Assembly: GCF_032854445.1 (NCBI RefSeq)
Contig: NC_088305.1
Coordinates: forward strand, 16,973,717 to 17,037,716
Length of the DNA stretch: 64,000 bases
Reading direction: 5' to 3'
Source: Liolophura sinensis
Lineage: Eukaryota; Mollusca; Polyplacophora; Chitonida; Chitonidae
The translations under genes were made by a program, and so were the position numbers. Of this stretch, positions 1 through 11,473 are shown one piece after another; positions within the stretch are counted from its first letter, which is position 1; the number at the start of each line of letters is the position of its first letter. Below the pieces are notes generated by a model. It was not told the DNA's origin. It did no database searches and saw only the letters and a list, made by a program, of their open reading frames with translations.

Positions 1-1486
1 CTTTGACTCATGTGATGCATTACACGTCGGTAATCGCACCAGTATAACTTGTTAGATGTCGCTATGGTTTACTCTGGGCATTCCCATTAACTCTTTAACA
101 CACAGACCGCTGTCGGATAAACGAAAAAAAATTTTCATTAATCTGAATACGCACCTGACGCCACGCACCTTGCAGGAATTTTGTAGGGAGATTATAAAAC
201 TATACACTTGTCGAGCTGAAACTTCGCTATGTATCGCAAGTTATGAAAGACAATCATTTACCGTTTGTCGTTTGTCTCAAATGCGTTGAAAACCTGTTTT
301 TCATCAATATGAAGAGCCGGCGTTTATTCCACACACAGAAAATGTCATGACTCCCCAGAACTGATCGCTATGGTTTAAGTGACGATATCTTGAGGATGGA
401 GTTAAACAGCCATCAAACAAGAAATACCGAATGGCAGGCGCCAATAATGTGGACGAAAAGTATGTCCAAAAATTGCAATCAAAGAAACCGTGATAGGAAA
501 AAAAGGGAAAGGAACATTCGACCAGCAAATACTAAAGACCATTCCGGTAGGAATGAAAGCAACCGTGGACATTAGGGAACTGGAAATATCCACCACCTTT
601 ATTTGAACATAGCATGCATTGCATCTCTGTAGTCAAATGATCACTGTTCCTTACGTATCAAAACTGATAAGCAATAGAATTTAAAGCAGCATTTCGTCTA
701 TTTCGTTGCATGCTTTCAGAAGGATAAGCCAATGTTTTATAAAGCCATGCATGCACTTTCTTCCAGCACAACAAGCATTAGAATATCGCGTTTGCCTTAT
801 ATAATAACGCTAGAGAGCGATGGGCGACGCGAATGGGCTGTTTGCACGGCCTAACGTTCTTTCAAAATCACCAATATATTGTGCATATGTACGTCACACG
901 TGGGAAAGATTCTCAGCACTTTGCCCAAGATCGGTGGTTTACCGCCGGCTTTCTGGTTTTCCCCGCCCATATAAGCGGCAAATTCTCCATTTTATTGCGT
1001 TAAATAGTATTAAAGTGGATAAATAAACTACAGTATATCATAATGCCGACAGGAATTCCCATTTGTGACTTATCGATTGTAGCATATATACCCACAGTTT
1101 TGCTAAATCAGGAAATTGCTAGTAGGCAGTAACAGTTCTCAGTAATGTGAACTCCAGCTGTTATCTTCCTTGATCATTTTCTTTCAGAACTTCCATATAA
1201 TAACCCACACAAGGTCTTTTCTCACTTAAAATGACGATTGGTTGAAAGCTGACGAAGTTGAAAAATTAGAGGTCAAAACATTGATGTCTTCACAGCTTAA
1301 ACACAGCCAAATGCTGAAAAGAATCAATTCGGGTATTCAGCACTTAGGTTTTCCTGTGTCACAAGTAGAGATTTATTTACAATCCCATAAACGTCTGTTT
1401 GGTTCTAGATTGAACGCCCATGTTACACACAAGCACTGTTTATGCAACACGTATAATATAGAAGAAGTTTCCGTCACAGTGAGTTG
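1..1486. other. No gene recognised
   Basis: AT-rich non-coding DNA. Only short chance reading frames of up to about 80 codons occur, without domain, splice or codon-usage support. No repeat family described below is visible here. Confidence 0.5.
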
Positions 1487-1592
1487 ATCTCCAGCTCATG
1501 ATGGCTTCCTCTCCCGCCGTACATGCGAATGTCAGCATTCTGTGGTTGGTCGTGTGTTCTGGTGGGATCAGCCAGGTTTCTTCACACCACAT
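1487..1592 (+). repeat. Degenerate SINE-1 fragment
   Basis: The stretch reading gatctccagctcatgatggc followed by cttcctctcccgccgtac matches the middle of the tRNA-derived SINE-1 seen in full at 13245-13516. It lacks the promoter head and the 3' tail, so it is an old fragment. Confidence 0.5.
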
Positions 1593-1624
1593 TTGCAAGA
1601 CCGATCATGTCATGAATGAACTGA

Positions 1625-2126
1625 ATACATAATGTATGTTGCAGTGCATGCTGTAATGTATGAGGTAGTGTAAGTTGCTGTGTATATTGTATTATGTATG
1701 TTGTATTGTATGTTGTAATGTATGTTGTGGTGCATGTTGTAGTGTGTGTTGTAATGTATGTTGTAGTGTATGTTCTAATGTATGTTGTAGGGTATGTTGT
1801 AATGTATGCTGTAATGTATGTTGTAGTATATATTGTTGGGTGTGTTTTATTGTATGCTGCAATGTATGTTGTAGTGTATGCTATAATATATGCTAGTATG
1901 TATGCTGTAAGGTATGTTGAACTATATTGTTGTGTATGTTTTATTGTATGTTGTAATGCATGTTGTAGTGTATCTTGTAATGTGTGTTGCAGTGCATGGT
2001 GTAGTGCATGTTGTAGTGCATGTTGAAGTGTATGTTGTAGTGTATGCTGTAATGTATGTTGTAGTATATGTTGTAGTGTATGCTGTAGCGTATGTTGTAA
2101 TGTATGTTGTAGTGTATGTTAACTTA
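1625..2126 (+). repeat. 12-bp minisatellite array, left block
   Basis: About 40 imperfect copies of a 12-bp unit close to TGTAGTGTATGT. Because 12 is a multiple of three, every frame is open and gives valine/tyrosine/cysteine-rich pseudo-peptides. The same unit resumes at 6794, directly after the LINE that follows this block. Confidence 0.9.
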
Positions 2127-2592
2127 AATCCAATATACAAGCACTTTCTGTGGTAAACCGTGACCTTCAGGATAAAGTCCTTGACCAGGAACAGTATAGT
2201 CGGGAATATAATTTACGTTTCGGAGGAACTGATGAAAAATCTGATGAAAATGCTTTCCGGATTGTAAAGTCTGTTATTGAAGACAAGCTGGAACGGACGG
2301 ATATCAATACTGAAGCGCACACCGTGTGAGAAAACAAAGAGAGGGTCAAAATCGCCATATTTTGGCTAAATTCTTGTACCGTCCCCAGCTAAGGGAAGTT
2401 TTATTTAAAGCCAAGAAACGTCTGAAAGATTCATCTTCATTTGTAACTGAAGATCTGGCCCCCGAAGACAGGCGTAGAAAGAACAATGCTAGGGATCTGA
2501 TGAACAGATACTATATGGAAGGGGAAAGTGTGCGTTTTGCGCGAGGGAAATTGTTTGTTGACAATAAGGAAGTGTTTATCCCCGAGAACTAA
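2127..2592 (+). pseudogene. LINE ORF1-like RNA-binding protein remnant
   Basis: Reading from about 2128 gives a short coiled coil (LQDKVLDQEQYSREYNLRF) and then the RRM-like part of LINE ORF1 proteins (NRHILAKFLYRPQLREVLF, then KKRLKDSSSFVTEDLAPEDR). A one-base frameshift near 2325-2330 joins the two halves. Proteins of this kind coat LINE RNA. The N-terminus is missing because the frame runs straight out of the minisatellite. The final stop follows FIPEN. Confidence 0.6.
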
Positions 2593-2784
2593 CTATTCAC
2601 TCGCTGAGTATCCCAACATATGCCCCCTCCCTTCGTTTCTCAAATGGTAACTCTAGACAATGTGCAGCTGCATGTTAATTAGCATATATTGTATAATGCA
2701 CAGTTGCATCTTACATGTACATACCATGTTCTCATTTTAACACTGGTCTTGAACGGTATATTTTCTCTATATATTTTATCTTAA

Positions 2785-2901
<117 letters not shown>

Positions 2902-3473
2902 CATGTAATAGAGGTATATACATGCAGAATAACCCTGATGTAAGCAAGTCTACCCATGAATAGCTGTCGGTAGCTCCCTCAATATAGCACTCCACCTTTC
3001 CTAACACTAGTTTGCATGCACGCTGCTTTTTTGCTCCTTTCACAAGTTCCTACTGAATACTGTACAGTGAAAACCGGTCTGACCGTTTATGAATTGTGCC
3101 ATGGCACTGCTCGTGATCCTCGTGTCGTATCCACAGCGCGTGCACGCTTTTCAACCCACAGCATCTTATCATTATATCCACCCACACTGCACGGGCTATG
3201 TGCCTTCGACTTTATGTTAACACCTCATGTTAATTACATCCACTTACCTTGTCGTGACTTGTAGAAAATCCTACACAACTGTATGGTTAATTTTATTTTT
3301 TTGTGTATATATTGTGGCTCTTTCACAAATCGGCTTTTCACTTTCTTTGTATTATTAAGTATTTTTTAAATGTATTACTTCTGTATGTGTACCTTACACC
3401 TATAATTAACACTCATCCCGGCTTTTTATGTGGAAAAGTTGTACAGAAGCATATGCTTATTATTCAACTAAAT

Positions 3474-4187
3474 ATGGATAATGACACAGCCTCTTTTATG
3501 CCTGTTCCACCTCACAATTCATTCTCCTACCTGCCATTCCATGATGTTCCCTACATAACACCTACTTCATCATCAGCTGCCTCTTCCAGGGCCCCGACAT
3601 ATAATCTTGATATTATTGACCAGATGTGCTTCAGTCCAGTTGAACTGAATGACTATGACGCATCCAAAACACATAATGATGACAACGAACATGAAATTGC
3701 TTACTGGGGTAATTTAAACTATCAGCTGTCCAACTGCTATAGCCCTAAAAGTTTTACTCAACACCTAGAAACCCTATATTATGATAATCAAAATCAGTTT
3801 TCAACCTTTCATTTAAATGCCCGTAGGTTAGCAAAAAATTGTGACAAAATTACATACTTTATCCATACTTTCAATCCTAACTTTTCAGTCCTTGGATTTT
3901 CGGAAAGATGGCTTAGCCCGTTAACCGAATGCTTATATTCTATGCCAGGCTACACTTTATATTCTGCCTCTCGAGATAAACGGAAGGGAGGAGGTGTTGC
4001 AGTCTATGTCAATAGCCCTTTTGAGTCGTGCAAGATACGCGATGGTCTTCCTTTCTTCGATGAACATTGCGGATATGAGTCTTTATTTGTGGAGATCGCT
4101 GCTCCGTCAAATGTCTGTGTTGTTTTGAATTATTTATCGCCCTCCAGGCAAAAAGGCAGGGCACAGCCCTTCGTAATATACCCGTAA
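3474..4187 (+). pseudogene. LINE ORF2 N-terminus with AP endonuclease domain
   Basis: The frame contains the hallmarks of an apurinic-endonuclease-like domain: FSTFHLNARRLAKN at the start, then FSVLGFSERWL (the E of the catalytic S-E-x-W/T motif) and RKGGGVAVYV. The protein would nick the target DNA for target-primed reverse transcription. The frame starts at a methionine near 3474 or further upstream at about 3303, and is lost at 4187. The next pieces (the GDFNID-like motif near 4205) lie in another frame. Confidence 0.75.
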
Positions 4188-4727
4188 ACAAAAAATGTAT
4201 TATCTTGGGTGACTTCAATATAGACTTATTAAGTGCGATAGCCATTTAACATCAAAATATTTTTTGTACTAATGATGTGTCATTACCTTTTTCCTTCCAT
4301 GACAAAACCTACTCGAGTATGTTCTCACTATGCTATCCTTTTAGATAACATCTTCACAAGCTTGCATGCTCAATGCAATTTCTAGGGTATATTTTTAACA
4401 GATATATCTGTCCATTTCCCCATATTCAATATCTTCTCGACTAATGCTTTTTCGAAAGAATCGTCAACTTACTCTTTTCGAAAAAAGACTCCAGAACACG
4501 TCAATCTGTTTAAAGGAAATGTTCAAAATATAGACTGGCTTGACGCTCTATCATCGGATAGTGTTAATGAGGCGTTACCCTGTTTTACTGGGAAATTATA
4601 CATAAAATACGACACATGCTTTCGTGTTGTGACCATAGACAACCCATCGAAACATACTCGCAAACCTTGGGTCGCATGAGGTATTTTACGGTCTCTATTC
4701 GAGAAGAACAAACTTCACCGTAAGTAT

Positions 4728-6478
4728 TTGAAATCTACTGATATACCGACTCGCATCAAATATAGGACGTACAGGAACAAACTGAACAAGTTGATCCGTT
4801 TTTCGCAAAAGGATTATTTACGGATTAAAGGATTAAGCGACCAAAATCAAAATATAAAAGGAACTTGGAAAGTATTGAATGATCTAATGGGACGTAATAA
4901 ATGCAAGAAGATGCCTAAATGTTTTAATATTGATGGGTTATCTGTTTCAGATAAAAGTGTCATTTCCAATAGATTTAATGACTTTTTTCGACTCTTGCTT
5001 CCAGTCTTGATGCTAAGATACCCCCAAGCCCTAAACATTTTTCAAATTTTCTAGGTGAGCCTGTAGAAGAAAAAATTTTCAATTTTCTCCTGTCTCGCCT
5101 GGTCTTGTTGAAACCACTATACACAGTCTAAAGTCATCAACTCCAGGCTTAAATGACATCTGCATGTCTGATCTCAAACTTGTTGCAGAAGATATTTCAA
5201 CTCCCCTTGCACGTATAGTTAATTTGTTCCTTATGTTGGGTTGTATGCCGTCTTCGTTGAAATCTGCAAAAATCACCCCCATGTTTAAATGTGGTGACGC
5301 TAATGACATCACAACCTACCGTCATATCTCGGTATTACCTACTCTGAGCAAAATAATGGAAAAAATAGTTGTAAACATGATGAATGATTTTCTGACAGCC
5401 AATGACATCATTTTGCACAAAACAATTTGATTTTAGAACTGGGCACTCTACTTCGAGCTTACAGCGCTCAATGGTTCGAGAGCTATCTATCTGGGTGATC
5501 CCAATCAGTTCACTTTGAGGGAAATATATCAAAAGGCCGTAAGGTAAATTGTGGTGTTCCCCAGGGCGCCATTCTCGGTCCTATATTATTTTTATTGTAC
5601 ATTAATGACATTACAGAAACATCAGATATTCTGGATTTTACATTATTGCTGATGATACGATTGTCTCCACTTATGTGCCTACAAGCGCTGAGGCTGTATC
5701 CACTATGTCTATAGAGTTGCATAAAATTTCCGATAGGCTGACAGCTAACCGCTTGTCCCTTAATATTAGTAAAACAAAATGCATGCACATAAATGTATCC
5801 AAAATTAAGGCACTTCCGCCACCGTTATATTTGCATGGCGTTGAAATAGCCAGCCTTCGGGAACACAAGTTCTTGGGAGTTTATTTTAATTCAAGGCTGT
5901 CTTAGATATCTATCATTAACTTTATTAGTAAGAAGGTATCCAGAAATATTGGCATCATCAAACACATTGGAGCAAATGTCAATAGAAAACACTGCTTATT
6001 TTGTACTACTCTCTGATATATTCCCTTATCTTCCTGTGCAAATGTTTTATGGGGTAACACATACATGAGTCATCTTCATCCCTTAGTAGTTCTTCAGAAA
6101 CGCATTATCCGCCTCATCACTTTCTCACAAAGACTGGATCATGCGGCTCCAATATTTAAGAACCTCAAAATCCTCCCACTTGCACAAATACACAGATACT
6201 CATCCTGGCTACTCCCACATAAATTCACTCACCAATCACCCTCTCTTCCTCACAAATTTCAACAGCTGTTCAAAAGACAATCTGACGTTCACAATTACCC
6301 AATCAGATCCTATTCTTTCAATCCCCATGTACCATTTCTAACTTCAAATCTATCCACACATTTCATCAGATCATCAGCCCCAAGGCAGTGGAATAGGCTT
6401 CCTCCAAACTTCAAAGTAATCAATGTCACGTCTTTATTCAAATCCAGGTTAAAAGATTTTTTAATTAACAATATTTGA
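4728..6478 (+). pseudogene. LINE reverse transcriptase and C-terminal region, broken
   Basis: The first piece (4728-5054) is the connector. The second (5164-5430) holds RT motifs 1-2 (KITPMFKCGD, then YRHISVLPTLSKIMEKIV, with H where P is usual). The QFGFR-type motif follows in another frame near 5425. The sequence then jumps to the end of RT motif 4, so the palm segment with the first catalytic aspartate is deleted. [13 protein letters not shown] is readable near 5550, and the catalytic A-D-D pair is readable near 5655 in the frame IIADDTIVS. The last ORF (6065-6478) is the typical tail ending in WNRLPPNF, then LFKSRLKDFL. At least three frameshifts separate these pieces. Confidence 0.8.
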
Positions 6479-6793
6479 TCCACATTAGTCATACAATCTA
6501 GGAGACAGAAGGTGTAGCACAAAATATTATTCACACTATTGTATAGTTAACTTAGGTTTTTGTAGTGTTACATTTTTGTGTGAGTGTTTTCCCAAGTAAA
6601 TTTGTTTTTTTGTTTTTTTTTTGTTAATACAATTGTTCAACAATTATCGCTCCTCACCAAGCATGTATTATTATTATTTGATAATTATAAGTCAGGGATA
6701 GAACAAGTCCCTCGCACTTTATTCCATTTACGAGATATGTAATTACACATATATTTATTTTTGGTGAATAAACATTAAATTCAATTCATTTCA

Positions 6794-7194
6794 TTGTTGT
6801 GGTGTATGCTGTAATGTATGTTGTAGTATATATTGTTGTGTGTGTGTTGTTTTGTATGGTGTAATGTATTTTGTAGTGTAAGTTGTAGTATATGCTGTAG
6901 TGTATGTTGTAGTGTATGTTGTGGTATATGTGGTAATGTATGCTGTAGTGTATGTTGTAGTATATATATGTTGTAAGGTATCCTCAAAGGTATGTCGTAG
7001 TGCATGTTGTAGTGTATTCTGTAATGTATATTCCAATGTATGTTGTAATGTATGTTGTGGTGTATGTTGTAGTGCATGTTGTAATGCATGTTGTAGCGCG
7101 TGTTGTAGTGCATGTTGTAGTGCGTGTTGTAATGCATGTGGTAATGTATGTTGTAGTGTATAGTGTAATGTATGTGGTAATGTATGTTATTGTA
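6794..7194 (+). repeat. 12-bp minisatellite array, right block
   Basis: About 33 copies of the TGTAGTGTATGT-type unit, same strand and phase type as 1625-2126. It begins immediately after the 3' end of the LINE. Open in several frames; not a gene. Confidence 0.9.
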
Positions 7195-8380
7195 CTTACC
7201 GTTAACGACAGTGCAGATCCAATCAAATATTTGCTATTTTAATGAGACCATAGAATTACCATTCACAAAATATCATTCTTGTCTCTGCACGTCTTACCGT
7301 TCACGTCCGTAATAACGTTCATACAATTTAAACTTTTTATCCGTAATAACGTTCGTACAAAATTAAACACTACAACTTTTCCAATAGAATCATTTTACCT
7401 CCATGAATAGTATAGACACAAGTGCCATTAACGATGAACTAAAATTTGTGATATTCTTAGTAAATTCCTGCTTAATAATTAAAAATGATTTCATCAGCGG
7501 TTATGGATATCTTGCCCAAAAAAAAATCTCCAGCTGAGCCTTCTAGAGCAGAATACAAATTCAGTCCACACCATGATTTCGACAACAGAGTAAACGTTGC
7601 ATTATAGAGGCATGGATCGGTTACGTGAACACACTTGGGCGAGGCCAAACGATGTGGAGGGTGGGAGGGAGGGATGGAGGGATGAGATAGAGCAAGGGAG
7701 TGACTGAGAGTCGGAACGATGATCGGTTATGACTTCTGTCAGATGACAACGCTTTTGTCGAATAGATTAAAAAGACTATAATTTAGCGGGTAAATCCAGA
7801 ACGGCGAGGACCGTATGATAGCTGGCAAATAATAATGCGTAACCGGTCAAATACAGCCCATTAACATGTTCTATTCCAGCCAGACCGCCCTGGCTGGCTC
7901 GTCTGTGGCTTCAGGTCAAGGCGGTTTGCAGGTAAATAAAACCATAAGAAGAGAGATCGTCTTACAAAGAGTGTTTCCCCATTTAGATAAACAATGACCT
8001 GCAGCGTATTTGCTAAAACCCTGCATCCAAAATCCAGTGCATATTTAATATACATGCGCGATATCCATGGTGATATTACTTAAGCGTTGTTTACACATGC
8101 GTGATTTCCATGGTGATACTGGGTAAGTATTGTTTACTTGCTGTCATGGCAACGAGCAATTAAAGCTAACACTGTGCCTAAAGAACAGAATGGAAAATCA
8201 ATCGATGTAATTGTTCCATGGTATTAAGCGGATAAAGGCTATTATAGCAAATACATTTACGTTTGCAGTTGTTTCAGACGAAGACCACGCTTTTCTGCAC
8301 ACGTGCGTACTATTTAGTGCAAGTTGCCCTGGAGCCGTTGTTTTCCTTCAGACAAGACACCATTACTATCTTCGTGTGCT
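7195..8380. other. No gene recognised
   Basis: Mixed-composition non-coding DNA. Two short similar segments near 8057 and 8101 (gatatccatggtgat and gatttccatggtgat) form a local imperfect duplication. No open frame with recognisable protein content. Confidence 0.45.
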
Positions 8381-8482
8381 CAACAACAACATACACAATA
8401 ACATACATTACAACATACATTACAACATACATTACAACAAACACTACAGCATACACAACGACATACACAACACACACTACAA
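8381..8482 (-). repeat. 12-bp minisatellite array, inverted third block
   Basis: Eight or so copies of ACAACATACATT/ACAACATACACA, the reverse complement of the unit in the arrays at 1625 and 6794. This block is therefore a third array in the opposite orientation. Confidence 0.85.
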
Positions 8483-8680
8483 ACGCAAAACGTTGTTCTT
8501 TTCTTTTATTAGCAAGTCTGCATTGTGAATACTTTTTCCTGTTGTAAAAATGTAACATAAGACTCTGGAAGTTTGTCATAGTTATCTCCCTTGAAACACG
8601 CTTTAGGTGTACCTAAGCTTGCATGCTGAGCAACTGCCAGAGTGTACCAAGTGTCTTATAGTTTTGGCCTAGTGACGATT

Positions 8681-8885
8681 TCAATCTTTTTTAAATACGG
8701 CCAGAAATTCCTCCACGCTGACTTGGCCGTCTCCAGAGGTGTCTACAGCCTTGATCATCTGGTCTACCTCTGCGTCAGACAATTTGATCTCGCATTTGGC
8801 CAGAGCAGCCTTCAACTCGCTGGCGGACACATTCCCACTGCCGTCCTTGTCAAACTCTTTAAAGGTGCGTCGTAGGTTGGCTTCA
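8681..8885 (-). CDS. EF-hand gene, coding exon 3
   Basis: Encodes EF-hands 3 and 4 and ends FLAVFKKD-stop (TGA at 8681-8683). The acceptor is tatcag before a T that completes a phase-2 codon. Read in phase 0, the exon would begin with a stop codon, which fixes the phase and requires the 95-bp exon upstream. Confidence 0.9.
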
Positions 8886-11473
8886 CTGATAGAAGAGAAA
8901 AATGAAAACTGTTGCAGCACGACAGTCTTGGAGAAAAAGGAAAACCCATGTTGTTGTAAATGTGAAACATTTTGCACGCGAACCCCATAAAGGCGCCCAT
9001 AATGGCCTTTCCATTCCGCATAATTGGCTCCACACAACATGTGCATGTACATGTCAGTGTGTCGCCTTATTTTGGACCAACATAGGCCTCAATCGCCATG
9101 TTAATAGGTCGCCGAGTGTTTAACTAAAAAATAAACATATTAACGATGGCCTCACTCAGATAAGGATGAATGTCGCAGGACAAGCCACACAATACCTCAC
9201 TGCGTTTCTTTTTGTTGGTCATAAATATGACGAAATGCTAAAAACAACCGTGATAACCAAATTGGATCTTCAACATTGTAAATGTACTATGCTTCTGAAC
9301 AAGCCTCTCATGCTGGTATGTAATCTAACGAATGTATCACTTGAATACCAGTGATTTAATACAACCGTCTAATCCGTATTTTACACACCATATTTATGAC
9401 ATTTACATATGCAAAAATTCAGCATGACTCCTTAACTTGAAATTAGTGAGTTAAACACAAAGGTTTACCTTACGAAAGCACAGAAGCTTTCCATCTCGTA
9501 AAACACATCATAATGGAACGTTACCTTAATCGCAAGCTTGAGTAATGACATCAACACCGCCAACACTTGCACCCCTTCACTATATCCTACTTTACTACGT
9601 TCTGCAAACTAAAACCCCGGCAGGTTCGCTGTACCCCCCCCCCCCCCCCCATCACTATAGACTACTACAACACTCATAATAGGTAAAGGTGAGTTAAAGC
9701 CTCCAAAAGCTTAACTTAAACTTCTGACTCCCTATCCAAGCCAATACTCCAGCTTAATTCGTACATGCAGACTAAAGTCACGGATATTTTCATTTTCGTA
9801 TCTTCTCTCTCCTACCACTCACAATTAATTACTTCTAACAGGCGTAAAAAAAATCCTTCTCTCTTCCCATCTTCTCGCGTCAGTGTAATTTACTTGGTAC
9901 ACGCGGATACAGATAAGCTAACTTTATCTCCCCATTCCTCTTAAACTTCACCACCTTACTTAGAACGAGCTAATCCCATACAGCTTACTTTATCTCCGTG
10001 CGTGGTCGCTTTGAGCAGACAGTGAGGAATTCATTCAAGTCGACTGAATGACTTTTGTCCGTGTCAACCTCCAGAAACCAGTCCTGAAATGGGAGACGAC
10101 AAAGAGCTTTACTGAGCTGATAATAGTTCCGGTCGCTAACAAGAATAATACCTACATATATCTTATTTATTTATTTGATTGGTGTTTCACGCCGTACTCA
10201 AGAATATTTCACTTATACTACCGCGGTCAGCATTGCGGTGGGAGGAAAACACGACCATCCGAAGGTTGCTGGAAGACCTTCCCACTTACGGCCGGAGAGG
10301 AAGCCAGCATGAGCTGGACTTGAACTCACAGCCGCATTGGTGAGAGGATTCTGGGTCATTACGCTGCGCTAGCGCGCTAACCAACTGAGCCATGGAGCCC
10401 CCGCCCCCTCCCCCCTATATTTATCTCTCTATGCCAATATGTTATAGCAGGGAATGACACGAACGTCTTATCCGTCCGGTGTACCGGCCCGGATAGCACA
10501 GTTGGTAGAGCGTCCGCTTCGGGACCGGTAGATCCAGGATTAATCCTTGGTCGAGTCACACCTAAGACTTTAAAAGAGGAAGTTGTAACTTCCTCGCTTG
10601 GCGTTCAGCATGAAAGGGATAGTGCAACGACTGGTTGACCCGTATCAGTATAATGGCTCGGGCGGGGCGGCTTACTTGCCTTCGGTAAGTCGTCTCAGTG
10701 ATGCAGCACTAAATAAAAGAGCGGTGGAAATCCGTCCTGCAACAAGGAGGCACATTACACGTGCATGCACCCTAATGATTCCTTCGTCGTCATATGACTG
10801 AAAAATTGTTGAGTACGACGTTAAACCCCAAGCACTCACTCACTCACTCACTCACTCCGTCCGGTGTACTAAATGGTTATATGTCTCTCCTTGTAAAGTA
10901 TAGTGTAATGAGATAAAGGACTTTCTTATGATGTCTGCAGCAACCTGTGGATGGTTGTAGGTTTCTCCAGGATTATGCCTGGTTTCCTCGCACCATAATG
11001 CTGGCCGCCGTCGTATAAGTGAAATATTCTTGAGTACGGCGTAAAAACACCAATGAAATAAATTTGTGATTTTTGAATTTGATATACTGGTGTCAGCTAT
11101 CCATTCTCTGTTTGTTATATTCGACTCGTGCCAAATACACATAACATCCATAGGCCATCGATGCAGTAAAATGGGTACAATAAAATAGGATATTGATGTA
11201 ATTAAGAGACCGTTGTAACGATTTAAGTGTGAATGAATGTATACATGGGGGACTTCGCTCCTTAAGATTGGCAAACCGCTGACCCGCAAGGCCGGTGGCT
11301 CGTAACAGAGTGCTTACACAGATATCCTTGTCTGGGAACTGTTTCTCGGACCACCCCAGGGAGCGGATCAACCCCACCATCTCCTGGATAGACAGTTTCC
11401 CGTCACCGCTTTTGTCCGCTTTCTTAAAGCACTCTTCACAGTTCTTTCTCTCTGCCGGAGTGAGGTTAGACAT
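8681..11473 (-). CDS. Calmodulin-like EF-hand protein, complete gene of three coding exons
   Basis: The exons are 11318-11473, 9989-10083 and 8681-8885. They add to 456 bp, which is 151 codons plus stop, with intron phases 0 and 2. All junctions are GT-AG (donors TGT/gtaagc and AA/gtaagc; acceptors tttcag and tatcag). The protein starts MSNLTPAERKNCEECFKKAD. It has four EF-hand loops at about residues 20-31 (DKSGDGKLSIQE), 59-70 (DTDKSHSVDLNE), 96-107 (DKDGSGNVSASE) and 132-143 (DTSGDGQVSVEE). Loops 1, 3 and 4 have the canonical acidic positions, the central Gly and the final Glu. Loop 2 has His at position 6 instead of Gly. The size and pairing match calmodulin or troponin C, so it is a small cytosolic calcium sensor or buffer. 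It is not calmodulin itself, because the sequence is too divergent. The partner is unknown. The introns contain SINEs. Confidence 0.9.
9989..10083 (-). CDS. EF-hand gene, 95-bp middle exon
   Basis: Encodes DWFLEVDTDKSHSVDLNEFL and about 11 more residues, which is the second EF-hand. It is flanked by acceptor catttcag and donor gtaagc. Its phases (0 in, 2 out) exactly bridge exons 1 and 3, which is strong internal evidence that it is real. Confidence 0.88.
10168..10400 (-). mobile_element. SINE-1 copy in EF-hand intron
   Basis: A full-length minus-strand copy. The tail (TTTA)n lies at the left, followed by the conserved tail block ending in attcttgagtacggcgt (read on the element strand). The tRNA-like head with gctcagttggttagcgcgct lies at the right. 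It lies in intron 1 of the EF-hand gene, between the 95-bp exon and exon 1. Confidence 0.85.
10485..10855 (+). mobile_element. SINE-2 copy with 14-bp target-site duplication
   Basis: It begins with a tRNA-like head (A box near ATAGCACAGTTGGTAGAGCG, B box near GGTCGAGTCAC). It has a body shared with the copies at 14302 and 43224, and ends in gagtacgacgttaaaccccaa plus (ACTC)n. The direct repeat tccgtccggtgtac flanks it at 10471-10484 and 10856-10869. The perfect duplication suggests a recent insertion. Confidence 0.9.
10932..11062 (+). mobile_element. SINE-1 fragment, 5'-truncated
   Basis: Carries only the 3' half: cataatgctggccgccgtcg, ttgagtacggcgtaaaaaca and the A-rich end. Third SINE in this intron. 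Confidence 0.8.
11318..11473 (-). CDS. EF-hand gene, coding exon 1
   Basis: Fifty-two codons from the chosen start MSNLTPAE to PDKDIC. The donor is TGT/gtaagc. An in-frame codon 21 bp upstream can also be read, but MSN is the likelier start because calmodulin-like proteins begin a few residues before the first helix. Confidence 0.87.

Noticed and set aside
1675-2156. Long Cys/Val/Tyr-rich ORFs on both strands
   Set aside because: They are translations of the 12-bp minisatellite, open in every frame.
10484-10560. A possible tRNA gene (A and B boxes)
   Set aside because: The sequence continues into a conserved non-tRNA body with an (ACTC)n tail and target duplications, so it is the head of a SINE. 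The same reasoning applies to 13245, 23956 and 43224.
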